Position numbers and translations under genes: made by a program. The notes beneath the pieces were generated by a model. It had not been told where the DNA came from. It searched no databases and saw only the letters and a program-made list of their open reading frames with translations. A DNA stretch of 5,145 nt from Actinomycetes bacterium (GTDB lineage Bacteria > Actinomycetota > Acidimicrobiia > Acidimicrobiales > RAAP-2), in contig JAKABC010000129.1 of assembly GCA_021802025.1 (NCBI GenBank), positions 1 through 5,145 of the forward strand, written 5' to 3'. Shown in pieces: positions 1-5,145 of this stretch. Numbering within the stretch: position 1 is the stretch's first letter; every line of letters begins with the position of its first letter.

Positions 1-107
1 GCTACGACGCCGCGGCCGCGCGCTGGGCGAACGCCGACCGGGCGACCTACTGCGTCGCCGGGCGGCTGCCGGCCTACGTCGAGCGCTGGGGCTGTCACTC
101 GAACTAG
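1..107 (+). CDS. C-terminal end of an unidentified protein (partial)
   Basis: An open frame runs from base 3 to the TAG at 105-107 and gives the last 34 residues of a protein whose start lies outside the window. It uses G/C-ending codons like its neighbours, so it is probably a genuine gene end. The tail is rich in Ala and Arg and carries two cysteines, one in a TYCV context and one in WGC near the end. The arrangement Trp, then Ala-Asp-Arg, then a short stretch to Cys loosely recalls the C-terminal part of actinobacterial septum-formation-type domains of secreted or membrane-anchored proteins, but 34 residues are too few for a family call. The transporter gene starts 30 bases downstream on the same strand. 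Function unknown. Confidence 0.55.
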   Translation, partial: YDAAAARWANADRATYCVAGRLPAYVERWGCHSN

Positions 108-128
108 CCCCGCGCCGCCCGGGCGTGT

Positions 129-134
129 CTACGC
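129..134 (+). promoter_or_regulatory. Possible -10 hexamer (TACGCT) for the transporter gene
   Basis: TACGCT fits the actinobacterial -10 pattern TANNNT. It lies 3 bases before the GTG at 138 and 9 bases before the in-frame GTG at 144, and there is no Shine-Dalgarno sequence in the gap after the upstream stop. This spacing would suit a leaderless mRNA starting near 141-144. No convincing -35 box is visible, so the call is inference from one short motif. Confidence 0.25.
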
Positions 135-137
135 TGC

Positions 138-1445
138 GTGGTCGTGCGGGCCCGTGGATTTCTGACCCTGGCGCGGGCCTCCGCGCTGGACCTCTTCGAC
201 CAGACGACGGCCTTCGGGCGCCTGGCGCTCGTGCACGTGCTGATGATGGCCGGCGACACGATGGTGACGGTCTCGCTCGCGGGCTCCCTCTTCTTCTCGG
301 TCTCGCCCGACGAGGCCAAGAGCAAGGTCTTGCTCTACCTCGTGCTCACGATCGCGCCCTTCGCCGTCGTCTCGCCGCTGCTCGGACCCCTCATCGACCG
401 CTCGACCAACGGCCGGCGCGTGCTCGTGGCGCTCTCGGCCGGCGCGCGGGTCGCGCTGTGCTGGCTCATGGCCCAGAACCTGAGCTCGCTGTGGCTCTTC
501 CCGCTGGCCTTCTTGCTGCTGGTGTCCTCGAAGCTCTACGTCGTGACCCGGGGCGCCCTCGTGCCCGAGATGGCCCGCACCGACCAGTTCAAGGAGCACG
601 CGCTGCCCGTCGACGACGCCGGCTGGCCGGCCCAGGGGGCGCAGGCCGAACCGGGCTACGCCGGCTTCAACGCCCAGCTCACCCTGCTCGGCACGGTCGG
701 GGGCTTCGTCGCCGGCTCGATCGGGGCGGGTCTCCTTAAGGGGATCGGCGCGGTGAGCGTGCTCGTCGTGGCCTCGCTGGTCTACGCCGTGGCGACGATC
801 GCCAGCGTGCGGCTGCGCCGACCGAGCGCCGCGGTGCGCGAGGCGGTGGACCGGCTCACCCAGCGCGAGCGCGACCGCCACGCCCTCAACCCCCTGGGCG
901 AGGGCGAGGTGGCCTGGGGGCTGGGGGCGGCGTCGGTGATGCGCTTCGCGGTGGGCTTCGCCACGTTCCTGCTCGCCTTCGGGCTGCGGCGCGAGTCGGC
1001 GGCCCTCGGCTGGTACGCGACGGCCCTGCTGCTCTCGGGCGTGGGCTCGCTGGGGGGCCTCGCCCTGGTGACCCGGGTGCGCCGGCGACTGGGCGAGTCG
1101 ACGCTGCTCGCCCTGGCGCTGCTCGCCACGGGGCTCGGGGCCCTGGCCGCCTCCACCCACCCCGACCTCGCGGCCCAGGTGGCGCTGGCCGGCTGGCTCG
1201 GCGCCACCGCCGCCGTCGCCCAGCCCAGCTTCGACTCGATCACCCAGCGCCACGTCGCGCCCGGGGCCCAGGGCCGGACCTTCGCGCGCTTCGCGGTGCG
1301 CCAGCAGCTGGCCTGGGTCGTCGGGGCGCTGATCCCGGTCGGGGTGGCCCTGCGCTTCGGGCTGGGCGACCGGGTCCTCGCGGTGCTCACGCTGGTCGCG
1401 GCGCTCGTCTACCCGATCGGACGCCGGGGGTCGACGCGCGAGTGA
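138..1445 (+). CDS. Major facilitator superfamily (MFS) transporter, substrate unknown
   Basis: This 435-residue integral membrane protein has the layout of an MFS permease, a secondary transporter driven by an ion or solute gradient. About twelve hydrophobic segments are visible. The N-terminal half has them near residues 28-52, 64-86, 95-111, 115-136, 181-200 and 203-223. A charged cytoplasmic loop follows (225-258, Arg/Glu-rich), then six more near 263-283, 288-311, 321-339, 343-362, 389-407 and 411-427. The segment GPLIDRSTNGRR at 83-94, after helix 2, resembles MFS motif A. The N-terminal stretch ending DLFDQTTAFGRLALVH is, from memory, typical of a conserved uncharacterised actinobacterial MFS family. 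A Gly/Ala/Pro-rich insert (about 155-176) lengthens the loop before helix 5. The start is GTG 138; GTG 144 is an equally plausible in-frame alternative, and neither has a clear ribosome binding site. The TGA stop overlaps a possible GTG start of ndh, so co-transcription is plausible. Substrate cannot be inferred. Confidence 0.88.
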   Translation: MVVRARGFLTLARASALDLFDQTTAFGRLALVHVLMMAGDTMVTVSLAGSLFFSVSPDEAKSKVLLYLVLTIAPFAVVSPLLGPLIDRSTNGRRVLVALSAGARVALCWLMAQNLSSLWLFPLAFLLLVSSKLYVVTRGALVPEMARTDQFKEHALPVDDAGWPAQGAQAEPGYAGFNAQLTLLGTVGGFVAGSIGAGLLKGIGAVSVLVVASLVYAVATIASVRLRRPSAAVREAVDRLTQRERDRHALNPLGEGEVAWGLGAASVMRFAVGFATFLLAFGLRRESAALGWYATALLLSGVGSLGGLALVTRVRRRLGESTLLALALLATGLGALAASTHPDLAAQVALAGWLGATAAVAQPSFDSITQRHVAPGAQGRTFARFAVRQQLAWVVGALIPVGVALRFGLGDRVLAVLTLVAALVYPIGRRGSTRE

Positions 1446-1449
1446 GCCC

Positions 1450-1455
1450 TATGCT
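1450..1455 (+). promoter_or_regulatory. Possible -10 hexamer (TATGCT) for ndh
   Basis: TATGCT matches TANNNT and ends 10 bases before the ATG at 1466, much like the TACGCT hexamer upstream of the transporter. No Shine-Dalgarno sequence precedes that ATG, so a leaderless or near-leaderless transcript is possible. AGCCC (1445-1449) and GGGCT (1461-1465) form a short inverted repeat around it, possibly by chance. No good -35 box is seen. Confidence 0.3.
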
Positions 1456-1465
1456 GGCCCGGGCT

Positions 1466-2764
1466 ATGGCGACCTCCCCCGTGTCCGGCCCGGCCCGCGG
1501 GCCCGAGGAGTGGCCTCACGTGGTGATCGTCGGCGGGGGCTTCGCCGGCGTCTCGGCCGCCCGCGAGCTGGCCCACCGGCCGGTGCGCGTGACGATCGTC
1601 GACCGCCACAACTTCCACACCTTCTTGCCCCTGCTCTACCAGGTCGCCACGGCCGGCCTCGAGCCGGCCGACGTGGCCTACCCGATCCGCACGATCTTCG
1701 GCCACGCCGACAACATCCGCTTTCGCCACGGCACCGTCGCCGACCTCGACCGCGCCCGTCGGGTCGTGGTGCTCGAGGACGCCAGTGAGCTGGCCTACGA
1801 CCACGTAATCGTCACGACCGGGGCCACCGCCTCGTACTTCGACATCCCCGGCGCGGCCCGCCACGCGCTGCCCCTCTACAGCCTGGCCGACGCCCGCCGG
1901 TTGCGCAATCGCCTGCTGCTCGCCCTCGAGGAGGCCGACGTGGCGGCCGAGCGCTCCTCGGTCGCGCTCACCTTCGTCGTGGTCGGCGGCGGGCCGACCG
2001 GGGTCGAGACGGCCGGGGCGCTGAGTGAGCTCATCGGGATCGTGATCCGCCGCGACGGGCTGCGCCTCGACCCCTCGAACGTGCGCGTGGTGCTCGTCGA
2101 CCTGGCGGCGCGTCTGCTCACGGCCTTCCCCGAGTCGGCCGCGAAGTACGCCAAGCGCGAGCTTGAGTCGATGGGCGTCGAGGTCGAGTTCGGTCGCTCG
2201 GTCGTCGAGGTCGGCCCGCGCTCGATCCGCTTCGCCGACGGCGAGAGCTGGGCGGCGGCCGCGGTCGTCTGGGCCGCCGGGGTGACGGCCGCGGGCACGC
2301 TGGCCGGTCGGCTCGAGGGTCCCCGGGGCCCCGGCGGGCGGGCCGTGGTCGGGGGCGACCTGCGCGTCGAGGGGGAGGGGTGCGTCTGGGCGGCCGGGGA
2401 CGCCGCGGCCATCCCCGACGGGTCCGGGGGGTACCTGCCCCAGCTGGCGCCGGTGGCGATCCAGTCGGGCCGCCACGCCGCCCGTCAGGTGCTCGCGGCC
2501 CTCGAGGGCCGCCCGGGCGAGCCGCTGCGCTACCGCGACAAGGGGATCATGGCGACCATCGGGCGTCGCGCGGCCGTCGCCAAGCTGCCCCACGGCGGGG
2601 TGATCCGCGGCACCGTCGGCTGGCTGGCGTGGCTGGGCCTGCACCTGTGGTACCTGGTGGGGTTCCGCAACAAGCTGCGGGTGATGATCAACTGGACGTG
2701 GCGCTACTTCGACTGGCCCTCGGGTCCGCGGCTCATCGTCGCCGACGCCGAGACGGCCGACTGA
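1466..2764 (+). CDS. ndh: Type II NADH dehydrogenase (NADH:quinone oxidoreductase, NDH-2)
   Basis: This single-subunit FAD flavoprotein oxidises NADH and reduces membrane quinone without pumping protons. With ATG 1466 it has 432 residues, within the family's usual 400-450. The FAD-binding Rossmann motif VVIVGGGFAG is at 19-28, followed by the ribose-binding acid D46. Next comes HNFHTFLPLLYQVATAGLEP, characteristic of NDH-2. The NADH-binding motif FVVVGGGPTGVETA is at 170-183, and the second FAD motif WAAGDAA has D312. The quinone-site region YLPQLAPVAIQSG begins at 323. An aromatic amphipathic C-terminus starting near G385 is the likely membrane anchor; no signal peptide is seen. In-frame starts GTG 1442 (440 residues, overlapping the transporter stop as GTGA) and ATG 1451 are possible. 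ATG 1466 was preferred because the extra residues look non-conserved and TATGCT lies just upstream. The stop is one base from the convergent pckG stop. A related NAD(P)/FAD oxidoreductase is the only realistic alternative. Confidence 0.92.
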   Translation: MATSPVSGPARGPEEWPHVVIVGGGFAGVSAARELAHRPVRVTIVDRHNFHTFLPLLYQVATAGLEPADVAYPIRTIFGHADNIRFRHGTVADLDRARRVVVLEDASELAYDHVIVTTGATASYFDIPGAARHALPLYSLADARRLRNRLLLALEEADVAAERSSVALTFVVVGGGPTGVETAGALSELIGIVIRRDGLRLDPSNVRVVLVDLAARLLTAFPESAAKYAKRELESMGVEVEFGRSVVEVGPRSIRFADGESWAAAAVVWAAGVTAAGTLAGRLEGPRGPGGRAVVGGDLRVEGEGCVWAAGDAAAIPDGSGGYLPQLAPVAIQSGRHAARQVLAALEGRPGEPLRYRDKGIMATIGRRAAVAKLPHGGVIRGTVGWLAWLGLHLWYLVGFRNKLRVMINWTWRYFDWPSGPRLIVADAETAD

Positions 2765-2765
2765 C

Positions 2766-4556
2766 CTAGGCCAAGCGCTCCTCCAGGGCGTCGACCTCGG
2801 CGGCCAGGGCGTCGGGCAGGCGCTCGGCGAACTGGGCGTAGTGCTCGCGGATGAGGGGCACCTCGGCGCGCCACTCCTCGAGGTCGACGCGCAACAGCTC
2901 GTCCATCGTCGCCGGGTCGACCGCCAGGCCCGTCGTGTCGATCGCGCCGGGGGCGGGCAGGTAGCCGATCGGGGTCTCGACGGCCTCGCCGCGCCCGGCC
3001 GTGCGCTCGAAGACCCACTCGAGGACCCGCGAGTTCTCGCCGTAGCCCGGCCAGAGGAACTTCCCGTCCGCGCCCTTGCGGAACCAGTTGACGTAGAAGA
3101 CCTTGGGCAGGGCGGACTCGTCGAAGCGCTCGGCGAAGGAGAGCCAGTGCCCCCAGTAGTCGGCCATGTTGTAGCCGCAGAAGGGGAGCATCGCGAAGGG
3201 GTCGCGGCGCAGGTTCCCCACGGCGCCCGTCGCCGCGGCCGTCGTCTCGCTGGCCATGATCGAGCCCAAGAAGACCCCGTGGGCCCAGTCGCGGGCCTGG
3301 AAGACGAGCGGCACCACGCGGGCGCGCCGCCCGCCGAACAAGACGGCGTCGATCGGCACCCCGGCCGGGTCCTCCCACTCGGGCGCGATGGCCGGGTCCT
3401 GGGCCGCCGGGGCGGTGAAGCGCGAGTTCGGGTGCGCCGCCGGCGTGCCCGTCTCGGCACTCCAGGGCTGGCCGCGCCAGTCGGTGAGGCCGGCCGGCGG
3501 CTCGCCCATCCCCTCCCACCAGACGTCGCCGTCGGCGGTGAGCGCGGTGTTGGTGAAGATGGTGTTCGCCTCGACCGACAGCATCGCGTTGGGGTTGGTC
3601 TCCATGTTGGTGCCCGGCGCGACGCCGAAGAAGCCGGCCTCGGGGTTGATCGCGTAGAGCCGGCCGTCGGGGCCGAACTTCATCCAGCAGATGTCGTCGC
3701 CGATCGTCTCCACCTTCCATCCGGGCAGGGTGGGGACCATCATCGCGAGGTTCGTCTTGCCACAGGCGCTCGGGAAGGCCCCGGTGACGTAGCGGACCTC
3801 GCCGTGGGGGTTGGTCAGCTTGATGATGAGCATGTGCTCGGCCAACCAGCCGTCGTCGCGGGCCAGCACCGAGGCGATGCGCAGCGCGAAGCACTTCTTG
3901 CCCAACAGGGCGTTGCCGCCGTAGCCCGAGCCGTACGAGATGATCTCGCGGGTCTCGGGGAAGTGGACGATGTACTTGTTCTCGGCGTCACAGGGCCACG
4001 CCACGTCGGCCTGGCCCTCGGCGAGCGGCATCCCCACCGAGTGCAGGCAGGGCACGAACTCCCCGGTGTCCCCGAGCACCTCGAGGGCGCCCTGGCCCAT
4101 GCGGGTCATGATCCGCATCGAGACCGCGACGTAGGCCGAGTCGGTGATCTCGACCCCGATGTGCGAGATCGGCGAGCCGAGCGGACCCATGGAGAAGGGC
4201 ACCACGTACATCGTGCGCCCGCGCATCGATCCGGCGAACAGGCCGTTCAGCGTGGCGCGCATCTCGGCCGGGTCGCGCCAGTTGTTGGTCGGGCCGGCGT
4301 CGACCTCGCGCTCGGAGCAGATGAAGGTGCGGTCCTCGACGCGCGCCACGTCGCCGGGGTCGGAGGCCGCGTAGTAGCTGTGGGGCCGCTTGGCCTCGGA
4401 GAGCTTGGTGAAGGTCCCGTTGTCGACGAGCAGCTGGCAGAGGGCGTCGTACTCCTCGGCCGAGCCGTCGCACCAGTGGATACGATCGGGCGTCGTGAGC
4501 CTGGCCACTTCCTCGACCCACTCGATGAGCTTCTTGTTCTTGGTTGGGTACGCCAC
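2766..4556 (-). CDS. pckG: Phosphoenolpyruvate carboxykinase (GTP)
   Basis: This cytosolic enzyme converts oxaloacetate plus GTP to PEP, CO2 and GDP, the committed step linking the TCA cycle to gluconeogenesis; it can also run anaplerotically. At 596 residues it is full length for the GTP-dependent family. R72 lies in the DVAR substrate-binding segment. SYGSGYGGNALLGKKC at 207-222 carries Y212 and metal ligand K221, and H241 is the second metal ligand. The P-loop FPSACGKTN at 261-269 contains the family's hyper-reactive Cys (C265). The kinase-2 motif IGDD at 285-288 gives metal-binding D288, FGGRR at 407-411 lies in the nucleotide/substrate region, and the omega-loop lid MASETTAAATG is at 434-444. 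WPGYGENSRVLEW also matches the family. All expected catalytic residues are present, so the enzyme should be active. GTG 4556 is chosen because GAGGT lies five bases upstream. The gene is convergent with ndh and divergent from thiL. The ATP-dependent family is excluded by the P-loop and overall sequence. Confidence 0.97.
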   Translation of the reverse strand: MAYPTKNKKLIEWVEEVARLTTPDRIHWCDGSAEEYDALCQLLVDNGTFTKLSEAKRPHSYYAASDPGDVARVEDRTFICSEREVDAGPTNNWRDPAEMRATLNGLFAGSMRGRTMYVVPFSMGPLGSPISHIGVEITDSAYVAVSMRIMTRMGQGALEVLGDTGEFVPCLHSVGMPLAEGQADVAWPCDAENKYIVHFPETREIISYGSGYGGNALLGKKCFALRIASVLARDDGWLAEHMLIIKLTNPHGEVRYVTGAFPSACGKTNLAMMVPTLPGWKVETIGDDICWMKFGPDGRLYAINPEAGFFGVAPGTNMETNPNAMLSVEANTIFTNTALTADGDVWWEGMGEPPAGLTDWRGQPWSAETGTPAAHPNSRFTAPAAQDPAIAPEWEDPAGVPIDAVLFGGRRARVVPLVFQARDWAHGVFLGSIMASETTAAATGAVGNLRRDPFAMLPFCGYNMADYWGHWLSFAERFDESALPKVFYVNWFRKGADGKFLWPGYGENSRVLEWVFERTAGRGEAVETPIGYLPAPGAIDTTGLAVDPATMDELLRVDLEEWRAEVPLIREHYAQFAERLPDALAAEVDALEERLA

Positions 4557-4560
4557 CGCT

Positions 4561-4565
4561 ACCTC
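4561..4565 (-). promoter_or_regulatory. Ribosome binding site of pckG (GAGGT)
   Basis: On the minus strand GAGGT is complementary to the 16S rRNA anti-Shine-Dalgarno end and sits five bases before the GTG at 4556. It supports that start codon and implies that pckG mRNA carries a 5' leader, unlike the plus-strand genes here, which show no such site. Confidence 0.6.
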
Positions 4566-4594
4566 GTCTACGGTCCGGGCGCCGCGGGGTTACG

Positions 4595-4613
4595 GCGCGT
4601 CGCACTGCGCGTC
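4595..4613 (+). repeat. Short direct repeat GCGCGTC in the pckG/thiL divergent region
   Basis: GCGCGTC occurs at 4595-4601 and again at 4607-4613, 12 bases apart and ending directly before the thiL ATG. The divergent region (4557-4613) also holds a six-base inverted repeat, GCGCCG at 4579-4584 and CGGCGC at 4593-4598, with an 8-base loop. These could be an operator or a leader hairpin, but short GC-only repeats are expected by chance in DNA of this composition. Confidence 0.2.
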
Positions 4614-5145
4614 ATGACCACGCCGGCCGACCCAACCAGAGAACGTGACCGGCGCGAAGATGACGTCCTCGAGCGTATAGCGAAAATCGTGGGCCCCGGC
4701 TCCCCGGTGCGCGGCGAGCTGTTCGTCGGCGACGACGCGGCGATCCTGCGACCCCTGGTCGGCCAGGTCGTCGTCTCGACCGACGTGGCCGTCGCCGGGG
4801 TCCACCTCGACCTCGACCTCTTCTCCCTCGCCGACCTCGGCTACAAGGCCGTGGCGGCCGCCCTCTCGGACCTCGCGGCGATGGGGGCGCTCGCGCGCGC
4901 CCTGGTCCTCGCGGTGACCGCGCCGCCCGGGACCGACCTCGAGGCGCTGCACGAGGGCGCGGCCGCGGCCGCACTAGACGCGGGCTGTCCGGTGGTGGGC
5001 GGCGACCTCTCGCGCGGGGCGGAGATTGCCGTCGCGGTCACGGTCATCGGGGAGTGTCCGGGCGCGGGGGCGCTGCGGCGCTCCGGGGCCCGCCCGGGCG
5101 ACCGGCTCTTCGTCACCGGCCCGCTCGGCCGCGCGGCGGCCGGGC
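4614..5145 (+). CDS. thiL: Thiamine-monophosphate kinase, N-terminal part (cut by window edge)
   Basis: ThiL uses ATP to phosphorylate thiamine monophosphate to thiamine diphosphate, the last step of de novo cofactor synthesis, in the cytoplasm. The frame from ATG 4614 stays open to the window edge, giving 177 of the usual 300-330 codons. The N-terminal helix EDDVLERIAKIV (15-26) is followed by GDDAAIL at 39-45, whose aspartates bind Mg-ATP in this family. STDVAVAGVH is at 55-64, LGYKAVAAALSDLAAMGA at 75-92, GGD at 129-131, then LRRSGARPGD and VTGPLG. These are the hallmark segments of ThiL within the PurM/AIR-synthetase-like fold. One small departure is Leu65 where many members have Phe after the His. 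No Shine-Dalgarno precedes the ATG, and no other in-frame start lies nearby upstream. GTG 4689 would remove the conserved first helix and is rejected. The gene is divergent from pckG with a 57-base gap; no functional link to it is apparent. Confidence 0.94.
   Translation, partial: MTTPADPTRERDRREDDVLERIAKIVGPGSPVRGELFVGDDAAILRPLVGQVVVSTDVAVAGVHLDLDLFSLADLGYKAVAAALSDLAAMGALARALVLAVTAPPGTDLEALHEGAAAAALDAGCPVVGGDLSRGAEIAVAVTVIGECPGAGALRRSGARPGDRLFVTGPLGRAAAG
4672..4679 (-). promoter_or_regulatory. Possible -10 element for pckG (TATACGCT) inside thiL
   Basis: Read on the minus strand, this site is TATACGCT, which contains the same TACGCT hexamer found before the transporter gene. It lies in an AT-rich island (about 4676-4688) within very GC-rich coding sequence. 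Transcription from it would give pckG a leader of roughly 105-110 bases ending in its GAGGT ribosome binding site. No clear -35 box is seen; the island also encodes ordinary ThiL residues (Ile-Ala-Lys-Ile), so this is a candidate only. Confidence 0.25.

Noticed and set aside
129..1253. A 374-codon minus-strand open frame opposite the transporter
   Set aside because: The translation is Gly/Arg/Glu/Gln/His-rich with no recognisable motif, and the plus strand there encodes a clear 12-helix membrane protein.
1492..1503. Perfect 12-base palindrome GGCCCGCGGGCC
   Set aside because: It lies within the ndh coding region, encodes the variable N-terminal linker, and is made only of G and C, so chance is the likely explanation.
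2319..2343. G/C homopolymer-like runs around CCCCGGGG as a possible frameshift site
   Set aside because: The ndh frame is continuous through it and the downstream FAD motif is in the same frame.
2765..2770. CCTAGG palindrome at the ndh/pckG junction as a possible bidirectional terminator
   Set aside because: Only six bases with no loop or U-tract on either strand; extension of the symmetry fails beyond the core.
1409..3460. A 683-codon minus-strand open frame, longer than any called gene except none on this strand
   Set aside because: It lies antisense to ndh and the transporter end and out of frame with pckG. Its translation is Arg/Pro/Gly/Asp-rich low-complexity sequence with no domain, typical of spurious frames in high-GC DNA.
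2704..3894. A 396-codon minus-strand open frame overlapping pckG in another frame
   Set aside because: pckG has every family motif in its own frame; this one is Arg-rich shadow sequence.
4689..4691. GTG as an alternative, leaderless thiL start after TATAGC
   Set aside because: It would delete the EDDVLERIAKIV helix, which matches the conserved N-terminal helix of ThiL proteins.
4590..4952. Minus-strand open frame of 120 codons opposite the thiL start
   Set aside because: It is antisense to a clear ThiL sequence with all conserved motifs and has low-complexity charged composition.
1..5145. tRNA, rRNA, riboswitch (including a thiamine diphosphate riboswitch before thiL), CRISPR repeats, transposase genes, attachment sites
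   Set aside because: No gap exceeds 57 bases, too short for a TPP riboswitch or tRNA, and no repeat arrays, terminal inverted repeats or recombinase motifs were seen.

Overview
The window looks like chromosomal DNA from a high-GC actinobacterium. By eye G+C is above 70%, third codon positions are almost all G or C, and GTG starts are used. The phosphoenolpyruvate carboxykinase is the GTP-dependent type usual in Actinomycetota. Some gene starts lack a Shine-Dalgarno sequence, and two have a TANGCT hexamer just upstream, as is common for leaderless mRNAs in this phylum. Acidimicrobiia or a related deep lineage is possible, but the sequence alone does not settle it. I see no rRNA, tRNA, CRISPR array, insertion sequence, prophage gene or attachment site.

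Layout: (1) bases 1-107 hold the last 34 codons of an unidentified plus-strand gene. (2) 138-1445 (+) encodes a 12-helix major facilitator superfamily transporter of unknown substrate. (3) 1466-2764 (+) encodes a type II NADH dehydrogenase (ndh), starting just after the transporter or, with a GTG at 1442, overlapping its stop by four bases. (4) 2766-4556 (-) encodes GTP-dependent PEP carboxykinase (pckG), convergent with ndh; their stop codons are one base apart. (5) 4614-5145 (+) holds the first 177 codons of thiamine-monophosphate kinase (thiL), divergent from pckG across a 57-base gap and cut by the window edge.

The genes are mostly central-metabolism housekeeping. Ndh passes NADH electrons to quinone without pumping protons, PckG interconverts oxaloacetate and PEP at the entry to gluconeogenesis, and ThiL makes thiamine diphosphate, the cofactor of the 2-oxoacid dehydrogenases and transketolase. 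No shared pathway ties them into one system; only the transporter and ndh are plausibly co-transcribed. Coding density is extremely high: the largest gap is the 57-base pckG/thiL divergent region, and there is no non-coding stretch over 300 bases.

I looked for an undescribed system and did not find one. The observations worth checking are small: compact gene junctions, possible leaderless promoters, an AT-rich island inside the 5' end of thiL that could carry a pckG promoter, and an extra loop in the transporter.
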